A DNA stretch of 64,000 nucleotides from Roseomonas fluvialis (GTDB lineage Bacteria; Pseudomonadota; Alphaproteobacteria; Acetobacterales; Acetobacteraceae): the NCBI RefSeq assembly GCF_022846615.1, contig NZ_AP025637.1:3063001-3127000 (forward strand). Reading direction: 5' to 3'. This document shows positions 22,972 to 30,789 of the stretch, in pieces. Below the pieces are notes generated by a model. That model ran no database searches. It saw only the letters and a list, made by a program, of their open reading frames with translations, and was not told the DNA's origin. The translations under genes and the position numbers were made by a program. Position 1 is the stretch's first letter; each line of letters opens with the position of its first letter.

Positions 22972-24216
22972 TCAGGCCGCCGCGCCGTGGGCCAGCACGA
23001 AATGCTCGGCAAACGGCCCGCCAGCGAAGTCGACCCGGCTCCCCTCCCCCTCGCGCAGCCGCAGCCCGGGCAGCAGCAGGATCTGGCGGATCGTCTCCGG
23101 GATGATGGCGTAGGCGACGAACTGGCCGAGGCACTCATGCGGCCCGAAGCCGGTATGCAGGTAGGCGGTCCGCCGCCGCTCGCGGAACGCGTCCGGTTCG
23201 GGGAACACGCCCGGATCGAACATCGCCGACCCGATCCCGGCCGCCACCCGCGTGCCGGCCGGCACGGCGGTCTCATACGGCGTGCCCGGGCCGAGCACGG
23301 CATCGGTGGCCGTGGTGCGGATCACGAAGGTCGTCATCGGGTTGAAGCGCAGCGCCTCCCACACGATCGCGTCGAGGACCGCTTCCTCGTTGCCGCGGGC
23401 GGCGCGCAGCGCGCGGGCCGCGACCTCCGGGCGCAGCAGGATCTGCTCGGTCGCATTGACGATCGCCTGCGACGACGTTTCGATTGCGCCGACCAGCAAG
23501 CCGCAGATGTTGCTCACGACCTGTTCGGGGTCGAGGCCCGACAGCCCGCCGGCGGTCAGCCGCAGCAGGCGCGACACCGTGTCCTCCCCCGCCGCCTGCG
23601 CCCAGGGCTGGCGCGCCGCAAGGAAGTCGCGCACCCAGGCGCGCATCTCGGCACCCGCCTGCACGCAGGCATCGTGCCGCGCCTTCACGTTGGCGATGTT
23701 GTGGAACATGTCCGCCTGGCTGGCCCAGGACCAGCGCAGCATCGCATCATCCGGCCCGGGAAACCCGAAGCACCGCTGCACTACGCGCAGCGGCACCAGG
23801 CGCGAAACGGCCTGCACCACATCGACCGTCGGCGGGGCGGTCGCGGCCAGCGCCTGCGCCGCCACCGCCGCGGCCAGCGCGCGGATGCCTGGCACGTCGT
23901 CCCAGCGCATCAGCGCGCGCATGACCGACTTGTCGCGCCAGTTCTCCTCCGCCCCGTCGCGCCCGAGCATGTAGGGCCCGACCGAGGGGTCCATCATCGG
24001 CGCATAGGTGACGCGGAAGGTCTCGTTGCGCGACAGCACGTCCACCACGTCGGTCCAGCGGCTGACCACGGTGAAGATGGGCAGCGGCAGCACCGGCCGG
24101 TCGGCGCGCAGTTCGGCGAACAGCGCGCGCCAATCCGCCCGCAGCCGCTGCATGAACAGCCCCGCACGCGCCGGGTCGTTGGGCGGCAGGGCATCGAGGG
24201 CGGCGAGGAAGCTCAT
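22972..24216 (-). CDS. Cytochrome P450
   Basis: A 414-residue bacterial class I P450. The I-helix reads ICGLLVGAIETSSQAIVNA, in which Glu replaces the usual Asp before Thr. The K-helix ExxR is WEALRFNP and the heme loop is HTGFGPHECLGQFVA with Cys362 as the iron ligand. Length and lack of a membrane anchor are those of soluble CYPs needing a ferredoxin and reductase; neither is adjacent. The early DDVPGIRALAAAVAAQALA and WSWASQADMFHN blocks resemble fatty-acid or peroxidase-side CYPs, but the substrate is not assignable. Confidence 0.9.
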   Translation of the reverse strand: MSFLAALDALPPNDPARAGLFMQRLRADWRALFAELRADRPVLPLPIFTVVSRWTDVVDVLSRNETFRVTYAPMMDPSVGPYMLGRDGAEENWRDKSVMRALMRWDDVPGIRALAAAVAAQALAATAPPTVDVVQAVSRLVPLRVVQRCFGFPGPDDAMLRWSWASQADMFHNIANVKARHDACVQAGAEMRAWVRDFLAARQPWAQAAGEDTVSRLLRLTAGGLSGLDPEQVVSNICGLLVGAIETSSQAIVNATEQILLRPEVAARALRAARGNEEAVLDAIVWEALRFNPMTTFVIRTTATDAVLGPGTPYETAVPAGTRVAAGIGSAMFDPGVFPEPDAFRERRRTAYLHTGFGPHECLGQFVAYAIIPETIRQILLLPGLRLREGEGSRVDFAGGPFAEHFVLAHGAAA

Positions 24217-24255
24217 GCGATCCCCCTTCGTGGCGCGGCGTTGGCGGCGGACGGT

Positions 24256-24903
24256 TCAGAAGACGGGCGCCGCTGGCGGGCTGCGCGGGTCCTGCGGCGC
24301 CATGTTCAACTCGTAGCTGAGCGGGCGGGTGGTGATGAGGCGGAACCGGCCATCGACGATCTGCAGCGAGAACAGGCCGGCGGCCGCGCCGTTCGGCGGC
24401 ACGCAGGCGGCGGTCTCGCCGACGCGCCGCGCGCGCGTGTCGATGGTGCGGAAGCGGCCGTTCTGCCAGTCGAAATTGTCCTTGGTCATCCGCGCGGTGG
24501 CGGGGGCGCGGGGGCCACTGGCCTCGTTGTCCCGCACGCACAGGCCGCGATTACCGACGCGCCGCGACGTCACGTCGTCGTAGCGGCAGGACCCGCTGGC
24601 GTCGCGCGCCCACATCTTGTGGTAGTAGTGGAAGACGCCGGCCTCGTAGCGGATGAAGGCGATGGCGAGGCACTGGTAGTGGCCGAGAACGCGGCGCGAG
24701 CGCGCATCGACGTTGCGGACCTCGCCGAAATAGACCGGGTCGCCGCTGTCGGTCGCCCAGAAGCGCAGGCGCGCGGCGATGGCGTCGGGGTCGGTGATGG
24801 TTTCTGTCTGTGGCGCCGGCGTGGCGGGGCCGCGTTCGGGCTGGGCGTGCGCGGTAAGCGCGACGCCGAGTGCGGCCAGGGTGACGAGTGTTGCCCTCAG
24901 CAT
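24256..24903 (-). CDS. Secreted hypothetical protein with four cysteines
   Basis: A 215-residue protein with a clear signal peptide (MLRATLVTLAALGVALTAHAQ). The mature part has Cys in GHYQCLAIAFIRYE, GSCRYDDVTSR, NRGLCVRDNEA and ETAACVPPNG, enough for two disulfides, and many aromatic residues (VFHYYHKMW). I recognise no family. It follows the P450 on the same strand 39 bases upstream, so the two may be co-transcribed. Confidence 0.75.
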   Translation of the reverse strand: MLRATLVTLAALGVALTAHAQPERGPATPAPQTETITDPDAIAARLRFWATDSGDPVYFGEVRNVDARSRRVLGHYQCLAIAFIRYEAGVFHYYHKMWARDASGSCRYDDVTSRRVGNRGLCVRDNEASGPRAPATARMTKDNFDWQNGRFRTIDTRARRVGETAACVPPNGAAAGLFSLQIVDGRFRLITTRPLSYELNMAPQDPRSPPAAPVF

Positions 24904-25177
24904 GTGCGTGCTCCTGGTTGGGACGCGGCGTGCGCGAGACGTATGGCGAGGGGGAAGATGGCAGGGGGGCGGGGTCGGGGATGCGATGCGGATCACAGCG
25001 ACGGCCCGGGGAGAAGTCAGGCTGATTCATACGTCGGGCTTCGTGTGCGGCCTGCCGCTGAGGACGGCAGGGGGGACGGAAGCGATGTCCCGGCGACATC
25101 CTCTGGCTGGAAAGCGACTCAGAGACAGGAGCAGCACGCAGGGCACCGCCCGGATGCCGGCGCCACACCGGCAATGG

Positions 25178-26728
25178 TCAGTAAGGCAACCCTGCCCGCG
25201 CGTGCCCCTCCTCCATGCGCACAAGGGCCTCTCCGCGCATGATGTCGAGTGTCTGGAAATCGCCGATGCGGAGGTGTGGAAATCCACGCCGCAGCGCTTC
25301 TATCGAATTCCGCGCGACCCCGGTCGCGCCGGCATGGACCGCTGCCGGCGTCAGGTATCGGTGGACCCACCTCAAGGAGGGCTGGCGCTCGACGACGCGT
25401 GTGAGCGCGCGCGCCGAACGTGCATAATCACCAAGCCCGAAACACGCGACCCCGACGCCGATCAGCGAAAGCGCGCCATCGTACCCGTCGGGCCACCGAT
25501 GATGCGTATGGCGAAACGCCTCGAGCCCTCGCCTCCAGTCCCCACGGTAGTTGTGGACCCATGCCAGGCGGCGCCACGCATCGGGCTGGTCAGGATCGAG
25601 CGCCAGCGTCGCAAGGCAAAGCCGTTCCGCCTCGTCCAGCCCGTTGCGATCGAAACTCTTGACCGCGGCGAGCATGGTCAGCACCTCGGGGTCGTCCGGA
25701 GCCAGCGCGAGGGCGCGTGCGGCATGCATATCCATCCGACGCAATGGGTCTGCCGCATCGTGCGTGAAGTGGTGGATCGCGCTTTGCCCCAGGCACCGTC
25801 CGGCGAGCGCATGTGCCCGCGCATGCGCTGGATCGCGGTGCAGTGCATCGTTGAGCAGATCGAGTGCGATGGCGACCCCCCCGATGTCCGTGGTTCGGGC
25901 TGCCGCGCGTGCACGGGCAAACAGCGTATCGGGATCGGCGTGTTGGCGCGGCACGCGTCGAGCCACCGCCACGTGCTCGGCCTCGATGGCCGCCCAGACG
26001 TTCGCGATGCAGCGTTCAGCCCAGCTTGATCGCTCGCGGCGTGCGAGCGACGGCCGGCCGGTCCACGCCACGGCTCCGCGCAGCGGATTCACCAGCTCCA
26101 GCACGATGGTGTTGCCATCGAGCCTACCTTGCAGCCGGTATTGCACGGTCCGGCCAGGCCGTTGGCCAGAGCTGTCGTCGCTGAGCACGAGATCGCGGCG
26201 GCGGCAGATCGCGGCAGCCAGTTCATTCGTACTGCGGCGCGCATTCGCGACGTCACGAGGTGTCGTCGCCTCGATCGGGCGCAAGGCAATCACCCCGATG
26301 CAATGGGCTGGCGGCAGCCGCGCGCCGCCCCGTGCCGCGACGGATTGCCGATGGGTTGTCGAAGGTCGCTCGCCGAAAGCGCGCGCGTAGGCCATCGCGA
26401 AGCGCCCGGGATTCGTGAAGCCGTGCAGCAGCGCCGCTTCCAACACCGAGACGGTTTCGCCCGCCGCAAGCGTGCGCCGCGCCGCTTCCAGCCGCAGGTG
26501 TTGCACAAAGGCCTGCGGTGTGACGCCAAGCGCGCGGCGGAAGCTGCGCGCAAGCGTGCTTTGCGAAACGCCTGTGGCCATGGCCAGCGTTGCGACCGGC
26601 ACCGAGGCAGCGGAATCGGCGGCCAGCGCCGATCGGATCGCATGCAGAGCCTGCCGCAGGGCTGCAGGCGCCACGCCCTCGTCGGCGGTGCTCGCGGGGT
26701 GCGGCGGGTGGCGTTGCCTGTTGGTCAT
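25178..26728 (-). CDS. AraC-type HTH regulator fused to a TolB-like and TPR region
   Basis: A 516-residue protein with unusual domain order. The AraC/XylS DNA-binding domain is at the N-terminus (about residues 25-130: LAMATGVSQSTLARSFRRALGVTPQAFVQHLRLEAARRTLA and ALLHGFTNPGRFAMAYARAFGERP). A TolB/FlgO-like region follows (residues 140-270: IGVIALRPIEATTPRDVANA), then TPR-like helices (280-500: ALDLLNDALHRDPAHARAHAL and LCLATLALDPDQPDAWRRLAW). Classical AraC proteins keep the HTH at the C-terminus; this layout recalls CadC- or adenylate-cyclase-style regulators. It is divergent from the haloperoxidase-like gene, which it probably controls. Confidence 0.82.
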   Translation of the reverse strand: MTNRQRHPPHPASTADEGVAPAALRQALHAIRSALAADSAASVPVATLAMATGVSQSTLARSFRRALGVTPQAFVQHLRLEAARRTLAAGETVSVLEAALLHGFTNPGRFAMAYARAFGERPSTTHRQSVAARGGARLPPAHCIGVIALRPIEATTPRDVANARRSTNELAAAICRRRDLVLSDDSSGQRPGRTVQYRLQGRLDGNTIVLELVNPLRGAVAWTGRPSLARRERSSWAERCIANVWAAIEAEHVAVARRVPRQHADPDTLFARARAAARTTDIGGVAIALDLLNDALHRDPAHARAHALAGRCLGQSAIHHFTHDAADPLRRMDMHAARALALAPDDPEVLTMLAAVKSFDRNGLDEAERLCLATLALDPDQPDAWRRLAWVHNYRGDWRRGLEAFRHTHHRWPDGYDGALSLIGVGVACFGLGDYARSARALTRVVERQPSLRWVHRYLTPAAVHAGATGVARNSIEALRRGFPHLRIGDFQTLDIMRGEALVRMEEGHARAGLPY

Positions 26729-26861
26729 CGCACTCCTCCCCCTCGCCTCTGATAGTCACATCAAACGACGGATTGCGGACAGTGTGCCGAATTCCGGCCA
26801 GACCGGCGACCAATGCACGGAGAGTATCGAGCCACCGAAACTTGAGCGGGAGGCCCGAACC
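26729..26861. promoter_or_regulatory. Divergent promoter region, AraC-TPR regulator / haloperoxidase
   Basis: 133 bases separate the two start codons and must hold both promoters. Sequence around 26750-26790 is AT-richer than average (GATAGTCACATCAAACGACG). GGGAGG precedes the haloperoxidase ATG. I could not pick a defined -35/-10 pair. Confidence 0.45.
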
Positions 26862-28604
26862 ATGACTCGCATCGAAGCGGATTTCCAGCGCCGTGCGCTG
26901 CTCGGCGGCGTGGGACTAGGCGTTGCCGCCACGCTGGCAACGGCACATCCGGCGGTTGTGACCGGCGCGAAGGCCCAGCCCGCCGCGAACGGCACGACGG
27001 CGCGGCCGATCGACGCGCTGGTGCATCGCCGTGCGACGGAGATTCGTGCGTCCTGCGTGCGCGCCACCAGCGCAATCCCGATCGCGCCCCACCCCGCCAA
27101 TGGGGATGAGGCGCGCTATCCGAACGCCATCGGTTCGGACACGCGCAGCCTGCCGCACAACGAACGCGGAGAAGTCGATCCGGCCGCATGGCGCGCGTAC
27201 GTGGTGGCGTGCCAGTCGGGTGAATCGGCAGACTTCGAGAAGGTGCCGCTCGGTGGCGTGCGCCGGCTCGGCAATCCGCTCGGCACATTGGCAGTCAGCT
27301 TCTGTGGCCTCGATCCGACGCAGATCGCGATCCCGGCCCCGCCCACGCTGACCAGCGCGGAGCGCGCCGGCGAGGCGGTCGAGGCCTATTGGCACGCGCT
27401 GCTGCGAGACGTGCCGCTCGCCGAATACCAGGACGCCACCGAGAACCGCGACGTGCTGGCGGCCTGCGGCGAGCTGAGCCGCCTGGGTGATTTCCGCGGC
27501 CCCAAGGCGGGCGGCCGCGTCACGCCGGCAACGCTGTTCCGCGGCACGGCCCTTTACTTCGACGCCGCGGACCCGCGGGGCCGGGTGGCGACGCCGCCCG
27601 GGGTCCTCGATGGGCCGATGGTCTCGCAGTTCCTGCTGCGCGACGTACCCTTCGGATCGCAGTGGATCAGCGCGCGCATCCGCCCCGCAACGCCGGGAAG
27701 CGAATTCTTGACGACCTATGAGGACTGGCTGCGCGCGCAGAACGGCCAGCCGCCGCAGCGCGGCGTGCAGTTCGAGGCAACGCCGCGCTACATCGCCACC
27801 GGCCGCGACCTGGCGGAATGGGTCCGCCACCTCCCGTTGTTCCAGACGACGGTGTTGCTGCTTCTCACCACCGGCGCCTTCGCGCCCGATCCGCGCTTCG
27901 GCGGCATGTTCCCGGGGGCGCAGCCGCCGACACCCGCCTCGAACCCGTATCGCAGCCTCCGCACCCAGAATCCGGCTTCGTCCTTCGGGCCGCCCCACAT
28001 CATGGCGCTGCTCTCCGAAGGAACGAACAACGTCATCCGCGCTGCGTACTGGCAGAAGTACTTCGTCCATCGCACGCTGCGGCCGGAGGCCTATGGCGGG
28101 CTGGCCCACCACAGGCTGGTCAATGGCGTGACCGACTATCCGCTGCCCGACGCATTCCTGCGGTCCGAGGCGCTGGACCGCACCCGGGCGAAGCAAGGGA
28201 CGCACCTGCTGTCGCAAATCTATCCTGACGGTTCACCGAACTTCTCCGCCTATCCGGGCGGCGCATCGAGCGTCAGCTCGGTCACGGCGACGCTGCTGAA
28301 GGCCTTCTTCGACGAGAGCCGGGTGATCGAGAATCCGGTGCAACCGGATCCGCGCGATCCGACTCGCCTGGTGCCGTACAATGGCCCCGCACTCACGCTC
28401 GGCGGCGAGTTGAACAAGCTTGCGACCAACTATGGTTGCGCGCGCAACTGGGGCGGCATCCATTGGCGATCCGATGCGGCCGCATCGATGGTGATCGGCG
28501 AGGAGGTCGCCATCGGCATGCTGCGCGAGATCCGAATGACACTGCGCGAGCCCTTCGATGGCTTCAGCTTCACCGGCTTCGACGGGCGGCGCATCACAGT
28601 TTGA
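26862..28604 (+). CDS. Vanadium-dependent haloperoxidase-like (PAP2-fold) protein
   Basis: A 580-residue exported protein with a Tat-like N-terminus (FQRRALLGGVGLGVAATLA). The C-terminal half has the bacterial vanadium haloperoxidase order: QKYFVHRTLRPEAYGG (Lys and Arg vanadate ligands, about residues 398-412) and NWGGIHWRSDAAASMVIGEE (Arg and the His that binds vanadium, His534). Between them the PSGH loop, which supplies the acid-base His of chloroperoxidases, reads YPGGASSVSS at about 465, so that His is absent. The enzyme may be a peroxidase or phosphatase with altered specificity, or a non-halogenating homologue. GGGAGG precedes the ATG. Confidence 0.8.
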   Translation: MTRIEADFQRRALLGGVGLGVAATLATAHPAVVTGAKAQPAANGTTARPIDALVHRRATEIRASCVRATSAIPIAPHPANGDEARYPNAIGSDTRSLPHNERGEVDPAAWRAYVVACQSGESADFEKVPLGGVRRLGNPLGTLAVSFCGLDPTQIAIPAPPTLTSAERAGEAVEAYWHALLRDVPLAEYQDATENRDVLAACGELSRLGDFRGPKAGGRVTPATLFRGTALYFDAADPRGRVATPPGVLDGPMVSQFLLRDVPFGSQWISARIRPATPGSEFLTTYEDWLRAQNGQPPQRGVQFEATPRYIATGRDLAEWVRHLPLFQTTVLLLLTTGAFAPDPRFGGMFPGAQPPTPASNPYRSLRTQNPASSFGPPHIMALLSEGTNNVIRAAYWQKYFVHRTLRPEAYGGLAHHRLVNGVTDYPLPDAFLRSEALDRTRAKQGTHLLSQIYPDGSPNFSAYPGGASSVSSVTATLLKAFFDESRVIENPVQPDPRDPTRLVPYNGPALTLGGELNKLATNYGCARNWGGIHWRSDAAASMVIGEEVAIGMLREIRMTLREPFDGFSFTGFDGRRITV

Positions 28605-28766
28605 CGCCCGCCTCGGCGGCCCCGATTCCGCGCGCGACGCCTGCCCTGGCGGCAGGCGTCGATGGCCTGCGTCGCGGGCTGGCGCCCCGGCCAGAAGCCT
28701 GTGGACCACCGGCAAACGATAATAGGAATATTGACTTATATCTGTGAGAAGTGCCACCCTTCCCCC
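28605..28766. promoter_or_regulatory. Locally AT-rich upstream region
   Basis: Bases 28715-28748 (CGATAATAGGAATATTGACTTATATCTG region) stand out as AT-rich in a GC-rich setting, just ahead of the transposase-like gene. It is a plausible promoter, but no -35/-10 spacing is convincing. Confidence 0.4.
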
Positions 28767-29342
28767 ATGCCTCATCCCACCCCCCTCACCGACCTCCAGT
28801 TCCACGCCCTCCTCCCCTACCTCCTCCCGCGCTCTCCCGCCGGCCGCCAGATCGGCGACCTCCGCACTCGCATGGACGCCATATTCCACGTGGCCTCCGG
28901 GACTGGCCCCTGGTGCGACCTGCCCGAGCGCTTCGGCCGCCCCGACACCGTCTCGCGCTATTTCCGCCGCCTCACCCGCGCCGGCCTGTGGGAGAAACTC
29001 CTCACCGCCCTCCAGGACCTGAATCCCACCCACCCGCTTCAGCAGATCGCGCCAAACATCTTCCGCGCCTGCCGCCGCGCCGCACGCATCCTCGGCCTGC
29101 GCTTCATCGCGCTGGTGCGGCGCCTCCGCCTGCCCGCCGCCCTGCCCGGCCCACCCGACAAGGTCGCGGACCCGGCCTTCTCAGACCGGCTCCGCGCCAG
29201 GCCGCCGCTGCCGGCCCTGCAGACCCTGCTCGCCGCCACCCGGCGCGACATTACCGAGATTCTGCGCGGCGTCCGCCGCCTGCACCGCCGCGCCGCGGGC
29301 CTCGCGCGGATGTCCCGCGCGCTACGCCTCGGCTGGTCCTGA
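28767..29342 (+). CDS. Solo IS5-type transposase N-terminal domain (DUF4096)
   Basis: A 191-residue protein. Residues 7-90 follow the DUF4096 pattern found at the N-terminus of IS5-family transposases: LTDLQFHALLPYLLP, DLRTRMDAIFHVASGTGPWCDLPERFG, TVSRYFRRLTRAGLWEKLL. The DDE catalytic domain is missing; instead an Arg-rich tail follows (ARPPLPALQTLLAATRRD). No terminal inverted repeats or target duplication were seen around it. It is either a truncated insertion-sequence gene or a domesticated DNA-binding protein. The intact reading frame and neat stop favour the second reading, modestly. Confidence 0.75.
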   Translation: MPHPTPLTDLQFHALLPYLLPRSPAGRQIGDLRTRMDAIFHVASGTGPWCDLPERFGRPDTVSRYFRRLTRAGLWEKLLTALQDLNPTHPLQQIAPNIFRACRRAARILGLRFIALVRRLRLPAALPGPPDKVADPAFSDRLRARPPLPALQTLLAATRRDITEILRGVRRLHRRAAGLARMSRALRLGWS

Positions 29343-29353
29343 CCCGCGCGCCG

Positions 29354-30325
29354 CTACTCCGCCGCCTGCCCCGGCGCCCACACCACCGGCGGCTCGCTGC
29401 CCACCTGGTCGGTGATGCGCCCATAGGCCTCCGGCCGCCGATGCGCCGCGAAGTTGAAGATCGTGCTGCGCCCCAGCTCGCACATACCCAGGTCCGCATC
29501 GGCGACGATCAGCTCATCCCCCCAGGACGTCGCCTGCGCCATGATCTCCCCTTGCGGGTTGACGATGATGGAATGGCCGAACAGCTCGTGCCCGTCCTCC
29601 GTCCCCGCCTTGGCCGTCGCCACCGCGAAGCAGGCATTCTGGTAGCAGCCCGCCTGGATGGTCAGGTGGGAATGGAACACCCGCAGGTGGTGCGCCTCGA
29701 ACCCCCGGTTATCCATGTTCAGCGACGGCGTGTTGTAGCCGAGCATGACCAGCTCGACCTGCTGCAACCCCATCACGCGCCAGGCCTCGGGCCAGCGGCG
29801 GTCGTTGCAGATCATCATGCCGACATTCACCTCGTGCCCCGCCACCGGCGCGCGCACCACCGGGAAGCCGAGGTTCCCGACTTCGAAAAACCGCTTCTCC
29901 AGGTGCTGGACCTTGCGGATGGGGTCGTACTCCGCATGCCCCGGCAGGTGCACCTTGCGGTACTTCAGCATGATGTCGCCGCCCGGGCTGACGAAGGCCG
30001 CGGTGTTGTAGCGGTGCCCGTCCGGCGTCTTTTCCGCATAGCCCAGGTGGAAGGCGATCCCGTACTTCCGCGCGGCCTCGAAGATCGGCGCGGTTTCGTT
30101 GGATGGCAGCGCGGTCTCGTACCAATGGTCGGCGTTGGCGATGTCTTCCTCGTACCAGCGCGGAAAGAAGGTGGTCAGTGCGAGTTCGGGGAACACCACG
30201 ACCTGCGCGCCCATGCGGTGCGCCTTCTCCAGCAGCCGCACCATGCGCCCGACCGCGACATCGCGGCCCTCCGCCTTCTGGATCGGGCCCAACTGCGCGG
30301 CGGCGAGGACGAGGGATCGGCTCAT
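29354..30325 (-). CDS. N-carbamoyl-D-amino-acid hydrolase-type nitrilase, copy 1
   Basis: A 323-residue C-N hydrolase. The catalytic triad is Glu47 (VVVFPELALTTFFPRW), Lys124 (KYRKVHLPGHAEY) and Cys173 (MICNDRRWPEAWRVMG). FFPRW and NDRRWPE are the hallmarks of D-carbamoylases (Agrobacterium DCase type), which turn N-carbamoyl-D-amino acids into D-amino acids, CO2 and ammonia. That is the last step of hydantoin use. A second copy lies at 33813-34760, and a hydantoinase-like enzyme and racemase are also in the window. The start MSRSLVLAAAQLG was chosen. Confidence 0.87.
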   Translation of the reverse strand: MSRSLVLAAAQLGPIQKAEGRDVAVGRMVRLLEKAHRMGAQVVVFPELALTTFFPRWYEEDIANADHWYETALPSNETAPIFEAARKYGIAFHLGYAEKTPDGHRYNTAAFVSPGGDIMLKYRKVHLPGHAEYDPIRKVQHLEKRFFEVGNLGFPVVRAPVAGHEVNVGMMICNDRRWPEAWRVMGLQQVELVMLGYNTPSLNMDNRGFEAHHLRVFHSHLTIQAGCYQNACFAVATAKAGTEDGHELFGHSIIVNPQGEIMAQATSWGDELIVADADLGMCELGRSTIFNFAAHRRPEAYGRITDQVGSEPPVVWAPGQAAE

Positions 30326-30588
30326 GGCGGGGTCTCTCCGGCGGTGACGGTCGGCACGAGGGTTCATGAAGGCCGCGCGCACGGCAAGCCCGCGCGGGTC
30401 GTGGCGGCCGCACCTCCCGACCCGGCACGCCCGCGGAGCGCTGGACAAGCGCCGCCGCGTGTGTTAGGAATTTCTTCCGTGCTCTTTGACCCTGTTCATC
30501 CGCCCCGTCCAGCAGCCCCGCCGACCTGTGCGGGGCATTTGTCCGAAAGCGACGCGCCGCATCGGTGGCGGTGCGCTGACGCTCCGGC
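30326..30588. other. Intergenic stretch upstream of the first carbamoylase
   Basis: No coding frame. The segment near 30466-30492 (TTAGGAATTTCTTCCGTGCTCTTTG) is AT-rich and contains AGGAATTTCTTCC, a near-palindrome (GGAA..TTCC). It could be a promoter or operator. Confidence 0.4.
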
Positions 30589-30789
30589 TCACCGCGGCTC
30601 GATGATCGCCGCGCCGTGCTTCATCCGCGCCCGCGCCGCGGCCGCGGCGATCGCTTCCTCCCAGGCTTCCAGCATGAGTTCGGACAGGTCGTTCGCAGCC
30701 TGCCGCGTGGTGGTGATGCCCAGCGTCTCCCCGCGATAGGTCACCACGCGGAAATGCCCGGTCTGGTCGTCCTGCACCACTTCGATCAT
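30589..30789 (-). CDS. Small conserved-looking protein following the flavin monooxygenase
   Basis: A 66-residue protein: MIEVVQDDQTGHFRVVTYRGETLGITTTRQAANDLSELMLEA, then an alpha-helical EEAIAAAAARARMKHG tail. It reads from an ATG overlapping the monooxygenase stop (ATGA), so its synthesis is coupled to that gene. The beta-rich start and helical end look like a tiny accessory or flavin-handling subunit, but I recognise no family. Confidence 0.65.
   Translation of the reverse strand: MIEVVQDDQTGHFRVVTYRGETLGITTTRQAANDLSELMLEAWEEAIAAAAARARMKHGAAIIEPR

Noticed and set aside
22987-25242. 751-codon plus-strand frame opposite the P450
   Set aside because: Arg/His/Gly-rich shadow with no domain; the P450 signatures are on the minus strand.
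28767-29342. Complete IS5-family insertion sequence
   Set aside because: Only the N-terminal domain is present; no terminal inverted repeats or target duplications were found by eye.
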